Notes: a model not told the origin generated them from the sequence alone. Counted from the first letter of the stretch, positions 29,100 to 42,799 are shown. The stretch is 64,000 bases of DNA from Methylobacterium indicum (GCF_001043895.1 NZ_JTHF01000063.1:1-64000), one strand, 5' to 3'. Translations and numbers: made by a program.

Positions 29100-31130
29100 T
29101 CACGACCCCCGCATCGCGTTCATCGTCAGCAACTCGTAGGTTGCCGCCGTTTCCCCCGCCGCCGTCCGGATCTCCACGTCCCAGCGTACCTCGCCGTATT
29201 GCGGGTTGCGGGGCGATTTCTCCTTGGCGGTGAGCCGCACCCGGATCGCCTCGCCGGGCTGGAGCGGCTTGAGGAAGCGCAAGGAATCGAGCCCGTAATT
29301 GGCCAGGACCGGGCCCGGATCGGGATCGACGAACAGGCCGGCGGCGAAGGACAGGAGCAGGTAGCCGTGGGCGACGCGGCCGGGGAAGAACGGATGGCCC
29401 TTCGTCGCCTCCTCGCTCATATGGGCGTAGAAGGTGTCGCCGGTGAATTCGGCGAAATGCTCGATGTCCTCGAGCGTGATCACCCGCTCGGCGGAGTGGA
29501 AGCTGCGGCCGATCTCCAGGTCCTCGAAGTGGCAGCGGAACGGATGCTCGGGGCGGATGTCCTCCGGCGCGCCCTTGATCCAGCTTCCGGTGATCCGGCT
29601 CAGCATCGCGGGCGAGCCCTGGAGGGCGGTGCGCTGCAGGTAGTGGTGCAGCGCCCGCACGCCGCCGAGCTCCTCGCCGCCGCCGGCCCGGCCGGGGCCG
29701 CCATGGGTCATGTGCGGCATCGGCGAGCCGTGGCCGGTCTGCTCCCTGGCGCAGTCGCGGTCGAGGACGACGAGCCGGCCGTGATAGGCGCCGATGCCGA
29801 AGACGAGGTCCGCGGCCGCTGCCGGATCGTGGGTGTAGAGCGAGGCGACGAGGCTCCCTTCGCCGCGATTGGCGAGGGTCGCCGCCTCGTCGAGCCCGTC
29901 ATAGCCCATCACGGTGCAGACCGGGCCGAAGGCTTCGAGGCTGTGCACCTGGCGCGCCCGGAGCGGATCGGCACAGTGCAGGAGCAGCGGCGGCAGGAAG
30001 GCGCCGGCCTCGGCATCCGCCCCCTCGACCGCGAGACGGGCGGGATCGCCGAAGACCAGCTCGGCCTCCGCCCGCAGGGCCTCGACCCGGGCGAGCACGT
30101 CGCGGCGCTGCGCGAGGCCCACCACCGGCCCCATCCGGACGTCCTCGCGGGCGGGATCGCCGATCTTGACCCCGGCGAGGCGCCGGCTCAGGGCCTCGAT
30201 CACCGCCGGGACATGCTCGCGCGGTGCCAGCGCCCGGCGGATCGCCGTGCATTTCTGCCCGGCCTTGACGGTCATCTCCTTGGCGACCTCCTTGATGTAG
30301 AGGTCGAATTCCGGGCTGCCCGGCCCGGCATCGGGGGCGAGGATCGCGGCGTTGAGCGAATCGCGCTCGGCCACGAAATGCACCGCCTCGCGGGCGATCA
30401 CCGGATGGCGCTGGAGCCGCTGCGCCGTCTCGGCCGAGCCGGTGAACGACACCACGTCCTGGCCGGTGAGGTGATCGAGCAGGTCGCCGGTCGGGCCGAC
30501 CACGCATTGCAGCGCGCCTGCGGGCAGGATGCCGGATTCGGCGATCAGCCGCACCAGGGCATGGGCGACGTAAGCCGTGATCGTGGCGGGCTTCGTCACC
30601 ACCGGCATGCCGGCGAGGATCGCGGGGGCGAGCTTTTCGAGCAGGCCCCAGCACGGGAAGTTGAAGGCGTTGATGTGGACGGCGCAGCCGTGGCGCGGCG
30701 TCATCACGTGGCGACCGACGAAGCTGCCGCCGCGCGACAGCGGCTCCACCGCCCCGTCGATCAGGAAGGTCTCGTTCGGCAGTTCCCGCCGCCCCTTCGA
30801 GGCGTAGACGAACAGGGTGCCGATGCCGCCGTCGATGTCGATCAGGTTGTCGGTGCGGGTCGCCCCGGTCTGGTGCGAGAGGGCGTAGAGCCCGTCGCGG
30901 CGCTCGTTGAGATAGGCGGCGAGCCGCTTCAGCATCTCGGCGCGCTGGTGGAAGGTGAGACGGTGCAGGGCAGGACCACCGACCCGGCGGGCATGGTCCA
31001 GCACCTCGCCCATCGCCAGCCCGCCGCCCGCGACCTCCGCCACCACGGCGCCGGTCACGGCGCTGCGGATGCCGGTCCAGTCTCCCCCCGGCGCGATCCA
31101 GCGTCCCTGGACGTAGCTCTCCAGCCGCAT
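29100..31130 (-). CDS. paaZ: Bifunctional oxepin-CoA hydrolase / 3-oxo-5,6-dehydrosuberyl-CoA semialdehyde dehydrogenase PaaZ
   Basis: Ring-opening enzyme of aerobic phenylacetate degradation, 676 residues. The N-terminal aldehyde dehydrogenase domain (about 1-515) has the oxyanion Asn in NAFNFPCWG, Glu255 in VAERDSLN and the catalytic Cys294 in [10 protein letters not shown], matching Glu256 and Cys295 of the E. coli enzyme. The C-terminal MaoC-like hydratase domain (about 530-676) carries the Asp and His of GDTFYAH near 561-566. Both active sites look intact. No other paa gene is in the window, so it stands apart from the main cluster. A TetR-type palindrome lies 31 bases upstream. Confidence 0.94.
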   Translation of the reverse strand: MRLESYVQGRWIAPGGDWTGIRSAVTGAVVAEVAGGGLAMGEVLDHARRVGGPALHRLTFHQRAEMLKRLAAYLNERRDGLYALSHQTGATRTDNLIDIDGGIGTLFVYASKGRRELPNETFLIDGAVEPLSRGGSFVGRHVMTPRHGCAVHINAFNFPCWGLLEKLAPAILAGMPVVTKPATITAYVAHALVRLIAESGILPAGALQCVVGPTGDLLDHLTGQDVVSFTGSAETAQRLQRHPVIAREAVHFVAERDSLNAAILAPDAGPGSPEFDLYIKEVAKEMTVKAGQKCTAIRRALAPREHVPAVIEALSRRLAGVKIGDPAREDVRMGPVVGLAQRRDVLARVEALRAEAELVFGDPARLAVEGADAEAGAFLPPLLLHCADPLRARQVHSLEAFGPVCTVMGYDGLDEAATLANRGEGSLVASLYTHDPAAAADLVFGIGAYHGRLVVLDRDCAREQTGHGSPMPHMTHGGPGRAGGGEELGGVRALHHYLQRTALQGSPAMLSRITGSWIKGAPEDIRPEHPFRCHFEDLEIGRSFHSAERVITLEDIEHFAEFTGDTFYAHMSEEATKGHPFFPGRVAHGYLLLSFAAGLFVDPDPGPVLANYGLDSLRFLKPLQPGEAIRVRLTAKEKSPRNPQYGEVRWDVEIRTAAGETAATYELLTMNAMRGS

Positions 31131-31160
31131 GGCGTCCCTCCTGTTCGTTGGCGCCCATTA

Positions 31161-31184
31161 TTGACCGACCGGCCGGTTGGTCAA
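31161..31184. promoter_or_regulatory. Candidate TetR/PaaR-type operator upstream of paaZ
   Basis: Near-perfect 24-base palindrome made of TTGACCGACCGG followed by CCGGTTGGTCAA, with a single mismatched pair. It lies 31 bases upstream of the paaZ start. The ACCGACCGG/CCGGTTGGT core is like sites described for TetR-family PaaR repressors of phenylacetate genes (from memory of that family). Confidence 0.6.
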
Positions 31185-31272
31185 GCGGGGGCGGACGTTC
31201 AGGGCTCGGAACGCGAACGGGCCGCGATCCCGCAGGGAGATCGCGGCCCGTGCCGTCCGGCGGGGAGGGCGC

Positions 31273-33045
31273 TCAGGCGGCGCGGATGCGGGAGAGAAAG
31301 CGCGTGACCTCGGTGCTGAGATGCTCGGCCTCCCGCGAGACCGAGGAGGCGACGGTGAGCATCCGGCCGGCTTCGCCGCCGGTCTGGCCGGCCGCGTCGG
31401 CGACACCCTGGATCGTCGTCGTGACCGCGCCGGTGCCGGCGGCGGCATGGCTGATGTTGCGGACGATCTCCTGCGTCGCCACGCCCTGCTCCTCGACCGC
31501 CGCCGCGATCGTGGTCGAGATGTCGCTCAGGGTCCCGATCCGGCCGGCGATCGTGCCGATCGCCTCGACGGCCTCCCGGGTCGCGCCCTGGATGCCGCCG
31601 ATCTGCGCCGAGATCTCCTCGGTGGCCTTGGCGGTCTGGGTGGCGAGCTGCTTGACCTCCGCCGCGACGACCGCGAAGCCGCGGCCCGCCTCGCCGGCCC
31701 GGGCCGCCTCGATCGTGGCGTTGAGCGCCAGAAGGTTGGTCTGGCCGGCGATGCCGTTGATCATCGCCACCACGTCGCCGACCCGCGTCGCCGCCTGGCT
31801 CAGGGTCCGCACCAGCTCGGCGGTCTGCGCCGCCTCGGCCACGCTCTCCTTGGCGAGGGCGGCCGAGCCCGAGACCTGGCGGGCGATCTCGCCGACCGAG
31901 GTGCTGAGCTGCTGGGCCGCCGCCGCCACGGTGGCGACGTTGACGGAGGCTTCCTGCGCCGCCTGGGTCACCGCGCTGGAGCGCTCCGCCGTGCCGTCGG
32001 CGAGCCGCGACAAGCCTTGCGCGCTGGCCTGCAGCTCGGTCGCCGAGGTCGCCACCGTCCGGGCGATGCCGCCCACCGCCTCCTCGAAGGCATCGGCGAG
32101 GGACGCGGTCTGCGCCCGGCGGGCGACCCGGCGCTCCTCGCTCTCCCGGGCGTGGCGCGCCTCGAGATCGGTCGCGAGGTTGGTCTTGAAGGATTCCAGG
32201 CTGCGGGCCATGTCGCCGACCTCGTCGCGCCGCTGCGTCCCCGGGACCTCGGCCGCGTAGTCGCCGGCCGCGATCCGGCCCATCGCGGTCCCCACCGAGG
32301 CATAGCCCCGCACCAGGGCCTCGTAGGCGAACCAGGCGAGCGCCAGGACCGACCCCGCGGTGACCGCCAGCATGCCGAGGACGACCAGGAAGGCGAGGCT
32401 CGCCCGCTCCTCGTTCTCCACCACCGCCTGCCTGGTCCGGGTGTCCAGCATGACGTAGAAGTCGTCGAGCGGCTTCATGATCTTGGCCTTGGCCGCGTGG
32501 TAGGCGTCCGAGTGGACGAGCTGGATCGCCCGGTCGCGATCCCGCTCCGCCACCCCGGACTGGCCCTTGCCGTCGACGAGCCCCATCGCCTCGTTCTCGA
32601 CGCTGACGAGCTCGTTGGAGTTGCGGACCGATTCCGCCAGCTTCGCCTCTTCCTCCGGCGTCACGCCGACGCGCTTCATCAGCGTGCTCACCGCCACGGT
32701 CTCGCCGTCGGGGCGGGGCTTGGCGTCGCCGGCGGCCACGAAGTCCCAGTAGATGCGGTGATACTCGACCGGCCGGGCCTTGCGGCCGGCCCGGATGTCG
32801 ACGACGTCCTGATATTGCCGCTTGAAGCTCGGATTGCCGGTGACGACGTAGGTGCGTCCCAGCCGGGTCAGGTCGTCCGAGGTCTGCCGCAGCTCGGTCG
32901 CCAGGAGAATGGAGGACAGGCGCGTGTCCTGCGCCGCTTTCACGCGTTCGTTTGACTGTTTGTAGAGAATAAATGCGCCGGCCAGCAGAGTGGTCGACAC
33001 GAAACTGGCGGCACACAAGCCAACGAACTTTCGGGCAAGGCTCAT
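31273..33045 (-). CDS. Methyl-accepting chemotaxis protein (transmembrane)
   Basis: 590-residue chemoreceptor from ATG 33045, which has GAGG eight bases upstream. The first helix is at about 7-28 ([20 protein letters not shown]), then a periplasmic helical sensor domain of about 170 residues (4HB-like), a second helix near 190-215 ([20 protein letters not shown]), HAMP at about 215-270, and a long cytoplasmic coiled coil whose hairpin tip reads [21 protein letters not shown]. The signalling tip is intact. No CheW-binding pentapeptide-type tail is seen. Ligand unknown. Confidence 0.92.
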   Translation of the reverse strand: MSLARKFVGLCAASFVSTTLLAGAFILYKQSNERVKAAQDTRLSSILLATELRQTSDDLTRLGRTYVVTGNPSFKRQYQDVVDIRAGRKARPVEYHRIYWDFVAAGDAKPRPDGETVAVSTLMKRVGVTPEEEAKLAESVRNSNELVSVENEAMGLVDGKGQSGVAERDRDRAIQLVHSDAYHAAKAKIMKPLDDFYVMLDTRTRQAVVENEERASLAFLVVLGMLAVTAGSVLALAWFAYEALVRGYASVGTAMGRIAAGDYAAEVPGTQRRDEVGDMARSLESFKTNLATDLEARHARESEERRVARRAQTASLADAFEEAVGGIARTVATSATELQASAQGLSRLADGTAERSSAVTQAAQEASVNVATVAAAAQQLSTSVGEIARQVSGSAALAKESVAEAAQTAELVRTLSQAATRVGDVVAMINGIAGQTNLLALNATIEAARAGEAGRGFAVVAAEVKQLATQTAKATEEISAQIGGIQGATREAVEAIGTIAGRIGTLSDISTTIAAAVEEQGVATQEIVRNISHAAAGTGAVTTTIQGVADAAGQTGGEAGRMLTVASSVSREAEHLSTEVTRFLSRIRAA

Positions 33046-33234
33046 GATCGATTTCCTCTCGGAAGTCGAAATGACACGGATGCCCTTAAGAAAGGGAGAA
33101 TCTGCGTCCTGCTGCCGCAATATTCATCGTCCGAGCGGTCCTCCGGCGCGGGAGAGGCCGTCGCCGGAGGCCGGACCCGCGGCGGGTCGTCGGCGATCGG
33201 CCGCCGGGGCGTCGCCCGGCGGCCGTCGTCTCGG

Positions 33235-35511
33235 TCAGCCCGCCCGTGCGGCGGCGGCTACCGCCGTCACCGCCGTCATGTTGACGATGCCGCGCACGGT
33301 GGTGGTGTGGGTGAGGATGTGGACCGGGGCGGCCGCACCCAGCAGGATCGGCCCGACGCTGATGCCCTGGCCCGCCACCACCTTGAGGGCGTTGAGGGTG
33401 ATGTTGGCGGCGTCCAGGTTCGGCATCACCAGGAGGTTGGCTTCCCCGGTGAGGCGCGAGTCCGGAAACACCCGCTCCATCAGCGGCCGGCTCAGCGCCG
33501 CGTCGGCCTGCATCTCGCCCTCGACCTCGAGATCGGGCTCGCGCTCGGTGATCAGCCGCAGGGCCTCGCGCATCTTGGAGGCGGAGGGGTTGCGGGCGGT
33601 GCCGAAGCTCGAATGCGAGACGAGCGCGACCCGCGGGGTCTGGCCGAAGCGGCGCATCTCGGCCGCGGCGAGCAGAGTCATGTCGGCGAGCTCGTCCGAG
33701 GCCGGATCGAGATGGATGTAGGGGTCGCAGATGAACAGGGTGTGGCGCGGCAGCTGGAGCAGGCTCATGGCGGCCAGCGCCCGCACCTTCGGCGCCAGGC
33801 CGATCACCTCCCGCACGTGGCGCAGGTGGCTGTGATAGGAGCCGGTGCCGCCGCAGAGCAGCCCCTGGACCTTGCCGAGATGCAGCAGCATCGCCCCGAT
33901 CACGGTCGGGTTGCGCCGCGTCTCGGCGAGCGCCACGCCGCGCGACAGCCCGTGGCGCTTGCGCAGGGCGTAGTAGCCCTCGGTCGCCTCGGCCTGGAAA
34001 ACCTCGTCGTCGAGATCCTGCACGTCGACGTCGCGGCCGACCTCGATGCGAAGACCCAGCGCCTTAATCTTGTCGGCGATGATCTCGCGGCGGCCGACCA
34101 GGACCGGACGGGCGATCCCCTCGTCGACCACCACCTGGGCGGCGCGCAGCACCCGGTCGTCCTCGCCCTCGGCATAGGCGATGCGGGTGCGCCCGGCCTC
34201 GGTCGCCGCGGCGAAGACCGGCTGCATCACCGTGCCGGAGGTGTAGACGCGGCTCTCCAGCGAGCGGCGATAGGCCTCGACGTCGAGCATCGGCTTCGTG
34301 GCAACGCCGCTCTCGGTGGCGGCGAGCGCGACGGCGGGCGCCACCTTGGTGATGAGCCGCGGGTCGAACGGGCGCGGGATCAGGTAATCGGGCCCGAAGG
34401 CGATGTCCTGCGTACCGTAGGCGGCCGTCACCACGTCCGACTGCTCGGCGCGGGCGAGTTCCGCGATGGCCCGCACCGCGGCGAGCTTCATCTCCTCGTT
34501 GATCGTCGTCGCGCCGACATCGAGCGCGCCGCGGAAGATGAACGGGAAGCACAGGACGTTGTTGACCTGGTTGGGATAGTCCGACCGGCCGGTGGCGATG
34601 ATCGCGTCGGGGCGCACGGCCTTCGCCGCTTCCGGCCGGATCTCCGGCTCGGGATTGGCGAGGGCCAGGATCAGCGGCTTGTCGGCCATGCCCTTGACCA
34701 TCTCGGGCGTCAGCGCGCCGGCCGCGGAGAGGCCGAGGAAGATATCAGTTCCCGGCACCGCGTCGGCGAGCGTGCGCGCCTCGGTGACTTGCGCGTATTG
34801 CGCCTTCTGGGCGTCGAGGTTGTTGCGGCCCTGGTAGATCACGCCGCGGCTGTCGGTGACCAGCACGTTCGCCTTGTTCAGACCGAGGCTGACCAGCAGG
34901 TTGAGGCAGGCGATGGCCGCCGCGCCCGCACCCGAGCAGACGACGCGCACCTCGCCGATCTTCTTGCCGACCACTTCGAGGCCGTTGAGGATCGCCGCGG
35001 CGGCGATGATCGCGGTGCCGTGCTGATCGTCGTGGAAGACCGGGATCTTCATCCGCTCACGCAGGCGGGTCTCGATCTCGAAGCACTCGGGGGCCTTGAT
35101 GTCCTCGAGGTTGATGCCGCCGAAGGTCGGCTCCAGGCTCGCGATGATGTCGACGAGCTTGTCCGGGTCGGTCTCGTCGATCTCGATGTCGAAGACGTCG
35201 ATGCCGGCGAACTTGCGAAACAGGCAGCCCTTGCCCTCCATCACCGGCTTGCCGGCGAGCGCGCCGATATTGCCGAGGCCGAGCACCGCCGTGCCGTTCG
35301 AGATCACCGCCACGAGGTTGCCGCGGGACGTGAGTTCCGCGGCCTGGGCCGGGTCCTTCTCGATGGCGAGGCAGGCCGCGGCGACGCCCGGCGAGTAGGC
35401 GAGCGCGAGGTCGCGCTGCGTGCTCATGTCCTTGGTCGGCAGCACCGCGATCTTCCCCGGGGTCGGGAAGCGGTGGTAGTCGAGGGCGGCCTTCTCGAAT
35501 TGCTCGTCCAC
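33235..35511 (-). CDS. maeB: NADP-dependent malic enzyme, MaeB type (malic enzyme-phosphotransacetylase fusion)
   Basis: Decarboxylates malate to pyruvate with NADP. 758 residues from a GTG start preceded by a perfect AGGAGG. The malic enzyme part (about 1-430) has [12 protein letters not shown], the metal-binding [13 protein letters not shown] and the second dinucleotide fold [15 protein letters not shown]. The C-terminal part (about 430-758) is phosphotransacetylase-like ([17 protein letters not shown]) and is thought to be regulatory, binding acetyl-CoA, without PTA activity. Full length for the family. Single gene with its own promoter region. Confidence 0.94.
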   Translation of the reverse strand: MDEQFEKAALDYHRFPTPGKIAVLPTKDMSTQRDLALAYSPGVAAACLAIEKDPAQAAELTSRGNLVAVISNGTAVLGLGNIGALAGKPVMEGKGCLFRKFAGIDVFDIEIDETDPDKLVDIIASLEPTFGGINLEDIKAPECFEIETRLRERMKIPVFHDDQHGTAIIAAAAILNGLEVVGKKIGEVRVVCSGAGAAAIACLNLLVSLGLNKANVLVTDSRGVIYQGRNNLDAQKAQYAQVTEARTLADAVPGTDIFLGLSAAGALTPEMVKGMADKPLILALANPEPEIRPEAAKAVRPDAIIATGRSDYPNQVNNVLCFPFIFRGALDVGATTINEEMKLAAVRAIAELARAEQSDVVTAAYGTQDIAFGPDYLIPRPFDPRLITKVAPAVALAATESGVATKPMLDVEAYRRSLESRVYTSGTVMQPVFAAATEAGRTRIAYAEGEDDRVLRAAQVVVDEGIARPVLVGRREIIADKIKALGLRIEVGRDVDVQDLDDEVFQAEATEGYYALRKRHGLSRGVALAETRRNPTVIGAMLLHLGKVQGLLCGGTGSYHSHLRHVREVIGLAPKVRALAAMSLLQLPRHTLFICDPYIHLDPASDELADMTLLAAAEMRRFGQTPRVALVSHSSFGTARNPSASKMREALRLITEREPDLEVEGEMQADAALSRPLMERVFPDSRLTGEANLLVMPNLDAANITLNALKVVAGQGISVGPILLGAAAPVHILTHTTTVRGIVNMTAVTAVAAAARAG

Positions 35512-35720
35512 GGGGTGTCCTCCTGATGTGTGGGATGGCGGCGCGCGGAGCCGTTTCCCGGCCAGTGCCGTTCGAGGGCACCGATCGGGATGGCAACGCT
35601 CAAGGTTAGTGTCGTGATCTCCGCGGATATGCGGGGTTGCACCACGCGGCTGTTACGTCGGCCTGGGCGATGAACGATAAGCTAGACTTTGCCGCCCTGA
35701 CGCAGACGACCTTCAAGAAG

Positions 35721-35940
35721 GCGCAGGTTTCCCCTCTCCCCGCGGGCGGGGAGAGGACTTCATCGACCTTGTCGTCGATGAAGTGAGCTGCGAACCGCAG
35801 GTTCGCCGCGAGGGTGAGGGGGTGTTTCCGGAAGAGTCTCGTTCGTCGAGACCCCCCTCACCATCGGCTGCCGCCTCGTCTCGCCCCCGACAAGGGGGGC
35901 TCGACCCTCTCCCCGCCCGCGGGGAGAGGGGGACATGCGC
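35721..35940. repeat. Dispersed palindromic repeat, family A, copy 2
   Basis: About 220 bases with the same plan as 18081-18282: GC-rich palindrome CTCTCCCCGCGGGCGGGGAG at the left end, its inverted form at the right end, and the central GGGTGAGGGGGT / ACCCCCCTCACC pair. It fills much of the 486-base gap between maeB and lpdA; no gene is seen in the rest of 35512-35997. Confidence 0.85.
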
Positions 35941-35997
35941 GTCCTCGGTGAGAAAGCCTGGAGGCGGGGCGAGGCGATCTCCGCCCCGCCCGTCACC

Positions 35998-37830
35998 TCA
36001 ATGCGCCTTCTTCTTCGGCATGTAGAGGTCGGTGATCGTGCCCTCGAAGGCCTCGGCCGCCATGCCGACCGTCTCCGACAGGGTCGGGTGCGGGTGGATG
36101 GTCATCCCGATATCCTCGGCATCCGCCCCCATCTCGATGGCGAGCGCGGCCTCGGCGATCAGGTCGCCGGCCGAGGGGCCGACGATGCCGCAGCCGACGA
36201 TGCGGTTCGATTCCTCGTCGAACAGCACCTTGGTCAGGCCCTCGTCACGGCCCAGCGACAGCGAGCGGCCGCTCGCCGCCCAGGGGAAGACGCCCTTGCC
36301 GACCTTGATGCCCTTGGCCTTGGCCTCGGTTTCCGAGAGGCCGACCCAGGCCACCTCCGGATCGGTATAGGCCACCGACGGGATCACCTTGGCGTCGAAG
36401 AACGAGTTCTTGCCGGCGGCGGCTTCCGCCGCGACCTTGCCCTCGTGCACCGCCTTGTGGGCGAGCATCGGCTGGCCGACCACGTCGCCGATGGCGAAGA
36501 TGTGCGGGGCGGTGGTGCGCATCTGCTTGTCGACCGGGATGAAGCCCCGCTCGTCCACCGCGACGCCGGCCGCCTCGGCGCCGATCAGCTTGCCGTTGGG
36601 ACGGCGGCCGACCGAGACCAGGATCTTGTCGAAGGTGTCGGTGGCCGGGGCCGAGCCGCCCTCGAACGTGACCTTGAGGCCTTCGGGCAGCGCCTCGACG
36701 GCGGTGACCTTGGACTTCAGGTAGATCGCCTCGTACTGCTTCGAGATCCGCTTGAAGAGCGGGGTGACGATGTCCTTGTCGGCGCCCGGGATGATCTGGT
36801 CCATCAGCTCGACGATGGTCACCTTGGACCCGAGCGCGTGGTAGACCGTCGCCATCTCGAGGCCGATGATGCCGCCGCCGATCACCAGGAGCCGCTTCGG
36901 CACCCCGTCGAGTTCGAGCGCGCCGGTCGAGTCGATCACCCGCGGGTCGTCGTGCGGGATGAAGGGCATCTTGATCGGCTCGGACCCGGCGGCGATCACC
37001 GCATTGTCGAAGCCGATGACCGTCGTCTTGCCCTCGTGCTCGACCGCGATCTGGTGCGGGCTGACGAAGCGGGCGGTGCCGGTGACCACCGTCACCTTGC
37101 GCTGCTTGGCCAGACCCCCGAGGCCGCCGGTCAGGCGCTTGACCACGCCTTCCTTCCAGCTGCGCAACTGATCGATGTCGATCTGCGGTGCCGCGAAGCT
37201 GATGCCGTGCGAGGCCATCGCCTGGCTCTCGTCGATCACCTTGGCGGCGTGGAGGAGCGCCTTCGAGGGGATGCAGCCGACATTGAGGCACACCCCGCCG
37301 AGGCTCGCCCAGCGCTCGACCAAAACAACCTTCTTGCCGAGATCGGCGGCGCGGAACGCCGCCGTGTAGCCGCCGGGACCGGCGCCGAGCACCAGCACCT
37401 CGGCCCGCATCGCCTCGCCGGAGACCGGCGCGGCGCCCTTCGGGGCGGGCGCGGCGGACGCCCCCGTCCCGCCGGCCGTGGCCGGCGAGCCGTAGCCCGC
37501 CTGGCCCGCACCTGCCGCGAGCGGCGAGCCGCCCGCGGAGGCTGCCGGGGCCGCCTTCTCGGCGACCTCGGGCTTGGCCGGCGCGGCGCCGGCGCCGGCG
37601 CCCTCCAGCACGAGCAGCAGGTCGCCCTGCGTGACCGCGTCACCCGGCTTGATCTTCACCTCCTTGACCGTGCCGGCCACGGAGGAGGGGACGTCCATGG
37701 TCGCCTTGTCGGATTCCAGGACGACGATGGTGTCGTCGACCGCGATCGTGTCGCCGGCCTTGACCAGCACCTCGATCACCGGGACGTTCTTGAAGTCGCC
37801 GATATCCGGCAGACGGACTTCGTTGCTCAT
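35998..37830 (-). CDS. lpdA: Dihydrolipoyl dehydrogenase (E3) with N-terminal lipoyl domain
   Basis: Flavoprotein that reoxidises the dihydrolipoyl groups of pyruvate dehydrogenase with NAD. 610 residues, against about 470 for E3 alone, because of an N-terminal lipoyl domain (1-80, lipoyl Lys42 in ESDKATMDVPS) and an Ala/Pro/Gly linker (80-140). The E3 core has FAD motif LGAGPGGYTAAFRAADLG, redox pair Cys181/Cys186 in GGVCLNVGCIPSK, and the C-terminal HPHPTLSE His-Glu pair. Last gene of the operon aceE-aceF-lpdA, 24 bases after aceF. GAGGTGAT precedes the ATG. Confidence 0.95.
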   Translation of the reverse strand: MSNEVRLPDIGDFKNVPVIEVLVKAGDTIAVDDTIVVLESDKATMDVPSSVAGTVKEVKIKPGDAVTQGDLLLVLEGAGAGAAPAKPEVAEKAAPAASAGGSPLAAGAGQAGYGSPATAGGTGASAAPAPKGAAPVSGEAMRAEVLVLGAGPGGYTAAFRAADLGKKVVLVERWASLGGVCLNVGCIPSKALLHAAKVIDESQAMASHGISFAAPQIDIDQLRSWKEGVVKRLTGGLGGLAKQRKVTVVTGTARFVSPHQIAVEHEGKTTVIGFDNAVIAAGSEPIKMPFIPHDDPRVIDSTGALELDGVPKRLLVIGGGIIGLEMATVYHALGSKVTIVELMDQIIPGADKDIVTPLFKRISKQYEAIYLKSKVTAVEALPEGLKVTFEGGSAPATDTFDKILVSVGRRPNGKLIGAEAAGVAVDERGFIPVDKQMRTTAPHIFAIGDVVGQPMLAHKAVHEGKVAAEAAAGKNSFFDAKVIPSVAYTDPEVAWVGLSETEAKAKGIKVGKGVFPWAASGRSLSLGRDEGLTKVLFDEESNRIVGCGIVGPSAGDLIAEAALAIEMGADAEDIGMTIHPHPTLSETVGMAAEAFEGTITDLYMPKKKAH

Positions 37831-37854
37831 CGGATCACCTCGCTGCGTGGTTCG

Positions 37855-39162
37855 TCAGACGACGAGGCGCCGGACGTCCTCGAGGACGTGGGCGAGGTGG
37901 CGGGTGAAGCGCGCGGCCAGCGCACCGTCGATCACGCGGTGGTCGTAGGAGACCGAGAGCGGCAGCATCAGCCGCGGCTTGAACTCGGAGCCGTTCCACA
38001 CCGGGGCCATCTTGGAGCGCACGACGCCCAGGATCGCGACCTCGGGCGCGTTGACGAGCGGCGTGAAGCCGGTGCCGCCGATGCCGCCGAGCGACGAGAT
38101 CGTGAAGGTGGCGCCCTGCATGTCGCCGCCGCCGAGCTTGCCGTCGCGGGCCTTCTTCGACAGCGAGCCGAGTTCCTGGCTGATCTCGACGATGCCCTTG
38201 CGGTCGGCATCCTTGACCACCGGGACGACGAGGCCGTCCGGCGTGTCGACGGCGACGCCGATGTTGTAGTACTTCTTGAGGATCAGCGCGTCCTTCTCGG
38301 GGCTCAGCGACGAGTTGAACTCCGGGTGCTGGCGCAGCGCCGAGACCGCGGCCTTGATCAGGAACGACAGCAGGGTGACGCGGTAGCCCTTGTCCTTGCC
38401 GGCGGTGTCGAGTTCCTTGCGGTAGGCGTCGGTCTCGGTGATGTCCGACTCGTCCGAATGGGTGACGAGCGGCACGTTGAGCCAGGCGCGGTGCAGGTGC
38501 GGGCCGGAGATCTTCTTGATCCGCGGCAGCGGCTTGACCTCGGTCGGGCCGAACTTCGAGAAGTCGACCGCCGGGATCTCCGGGATGCCCATGCTGCCGG
38601 TGGCGACCGCGGTACCAGCGGAAGCAGCCGGGGCGGCGGAGCGCACCAGCGAGCCCTTCACGTCCTCCTTGGTGATCCGGCCCTTCTCGCCGGAGCCCTT
38701 GATGCCGTTGAGGTCGACGCCGAGCTCGCGGGCGAGCCGCCGCACGGCGGGGCTGGCATGGACGTTCGAGAAGTCGGGGGCCGAGGAGGCCGGCGCCGGG
38801 ACCGGGGGAGCGGCGGGCTTGGCCGGATCGGGCTCTTGCTTCGGCATCAGGGCGGCGGTGTCGGCGGCGGGGGCCGCGCCGGCATTCGGGGTCGCGGCGG
38901 CTGCGGCGGCCGGCGCCTTCTCCTCGGACTCGCCCTTCAGGAGCAGGACCGGGCTGCCCTCGCTCACCGTGTCGCCGACCTTGACCAGGATCTTCTCGAT
39001 CACGCCGGCCGACGGGGAGGGGACCTCCATCGTCGCCTTGTCGGATTCGAGCGAGACGATCGGGTCCTCGGCCCCGATGGTGTCGCCCTCTTTCACCAGG
39101 ATCTCGATGATCGGGATGTTCTTGAAATCACCGATATCCGGGATCTTGACCTCGATCGACAC
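37855..39162 (-). CDS. aceF: Pyruvate dehydrogenase E2, dihydrolipoyllysine acetyltransferase
   Basis: 435 residues from GTG 39162 (VSIEVKIPDIGDF), preceded by a GGGAGAG Shine-Dalgarno; longer in-frame reads run into a repeat. One lipoyl domain (1-78, lipoyl Lys42 in ESDKATMEVPS), an Ala/Pro linker, a peripheral-subunit-binding domain at about 132-170 (ASPAVRRLARELGVDLNGIK), and the catalytic domain ending with SYDHRVIDG, which holds the active-site His and Asp. E. coli E2 has three lipoyl domains; this one has one, and the second is supplied on E3. Confidence 0.94.
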   Translation of the reverse strand: MSIEVKIPDIGDFKNIPIIEILVKEGDTIGAEDPIVSLESDKATMEVPSPSAGVIEKILVKVGDTVSEGSPVLLLKGESEEKAPAAAAAATPNAGAAPAADTAALMPKQEPDPAKPAAPPVPAPASSAPDFSNVHASPAVRRLARELGVDLNGIKGSGEKGRITKEDVKGSLVRSAAPAASAGTAVATGSMGIPEIPAVDFSKFGPTEVKPLPRIKKISGPHLHRAWLNVPLVTHSDESDITETDAYRKELDTAGKDKGYRVTLLSFLIKAAVSALRQHPEFNSSLSPEKDALILKKYYNIGVAVDTPDGLVVPVVKDADRKGIVEISQELGSLSKKARDGKLGGGDMQGATFTISSLGGIGGTGFTPLVNAPEVAILGVVRSKMAPVWNGSEFKPRLMLPLSVSYDHRVIDGALAARFTRHLAHVLEDVRRLVV

Positions 39163-39296
39163 TGCGCACTCTCCCGATTGATTTGCTTGATACGTCTTTA
39201 CGAAGATGAAATTCCCGACGCACGAGGCAGCCCTCGCCAGGGCATCCGCTATCGCATCTCCACAACTCGGTCTGATTGCTCTCTTCCCCTGGAAGG

Positions 39297-39423
39297 CGCG
39301 CACCTCTCCTCCCCCCTGTGGGGAGGAGTTGGAGGTGGGGGTGGTGCAGGAGGCGCCGCATAGCTTTACGCGGAACCACCCCCACCCCTGACCCCTCCCC
39401 ACAGGGGGGAGGGGAAGGCGCAC
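39297..39423. repeat. Large inverted repeat between aceE and aceF (family E)
   Basis: Two imperfect arms of about 49 bases. The left arm holds CCCCCCTGTGGGGAGGAG (39311-39328), the right arm CCCCTCCCCACAGGGGGGAG (39391-39411), and inner segments GGTGGGGGTGGT and ACCACCCCCACC also pair. The central loop is about 25 bases. Such a strong stem in the 345-base gap between aceE and aceF could lower read-through or protect one part of the mRNA. No gene is seen in 39163-39507. Confidence 0.85.
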
Positions 39424-39507
39424 GAATTTACAGAGGGTTAGCTCTCAGAGGAGACGTGTGAAACCGAACGGACATCCGGGAGAGGGGACCTCGCACGTCT
39501 TGACCAA

Positions 39508-42165
<2,658 letters not shown>

Positions 42166-42365
42166 GTTGTCCTCCCTTAGGTCATACTCGATCGGCGAGT
42201 CGAGCTGCCGCAGGCGTCAGCATTGTTCGTGCCACCGCTATGCTTTCGCAACTCGTCAGGCATTGCAAGGGTTTAGCTTACCCGGTGGCGGGGCTGGTTC
42301 CGGTGATCCGCATCCCGCCCGTCGTTGCAGTGCGGAAATCCGGAACAGCCTCCGGGCCGGTGACC

Positions 42366-42635
42366 TCAAGTGTCCGACTTGCTCGGCGCCGACGCGCTGC
42401 CGCCGAAGCCTTGCTGGAACATCTTGAGGAACATGGTCTGCATCTGGTCCGCGTTCTGGGGAAATACCGTGAACCAGCTGCGCATGATCGTGTCGGGCGA
42501 GAAGCGGTCCATCTCGGCCATCATGCGCCGCTCGACCTCGGCCATCACCGCCGCCTGGAGCGGCTCGACGTTGGGAAGACCAACGAACTGGCGGGCCTCG
42601 ACCGGGGTGCAATCGACCTCGACGCGGAACTTCAT
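42366..42635 (-). CDS. DUF6489-family small protein
   Basis: 89 residues from ATG 42635 (MKFRVEVDCTPVEARQFVGL), preceded by GAGAGGAAAGA. The protein has an N-terminal beta-strand segment and helices with VMAEVERRMMAEMDRFSPD; the middle (QTMFLKMFQQGFGG) resembles phasin-like regions. Function is not known. Located upstream of aceE, read in the same direction, about 200 bases away. Confidence rests on codon usage, start context and resemblance to conserved small alphaproteobacterial proteins. Confidence 0.75.
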   Translation of the reverse strand: MKFRVEVDCTPVEARQFVGLPNVEPLQAAVMAEVERRMMAEMDRFSPDTIMRSWFTVFPQNADQMQTMFLKMFQQGFGGSASAPSKSDT

Positions 42636-42783
42636 TGCATTCTTTCCTCTCGGTCCCCGATCGGAGCTTAGATCACCTTTTGATCCGGGTGGAAACCGGG
42701 CGGGACGCAAAAAATGCGGTGAAATCAAGGGCCTAGTCTAACATACGGCAGCACGGCCGCGCCCCGGGCGGCTGATACCGTCC

Positions 42784-42799
42784 TACGACGAAGGTCGTA
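42784..42799. other. Small hairpin in intergenic region
   Basis: TACGAC-GAAG-GTCGTA, a perfect 6-bp stem with a tetraloop, in the 387-base gap between DUF6489 and the LysR gene. No T run. The rest of the gap up to 42921 shows nothing recognisable. Confidence 0.3.
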
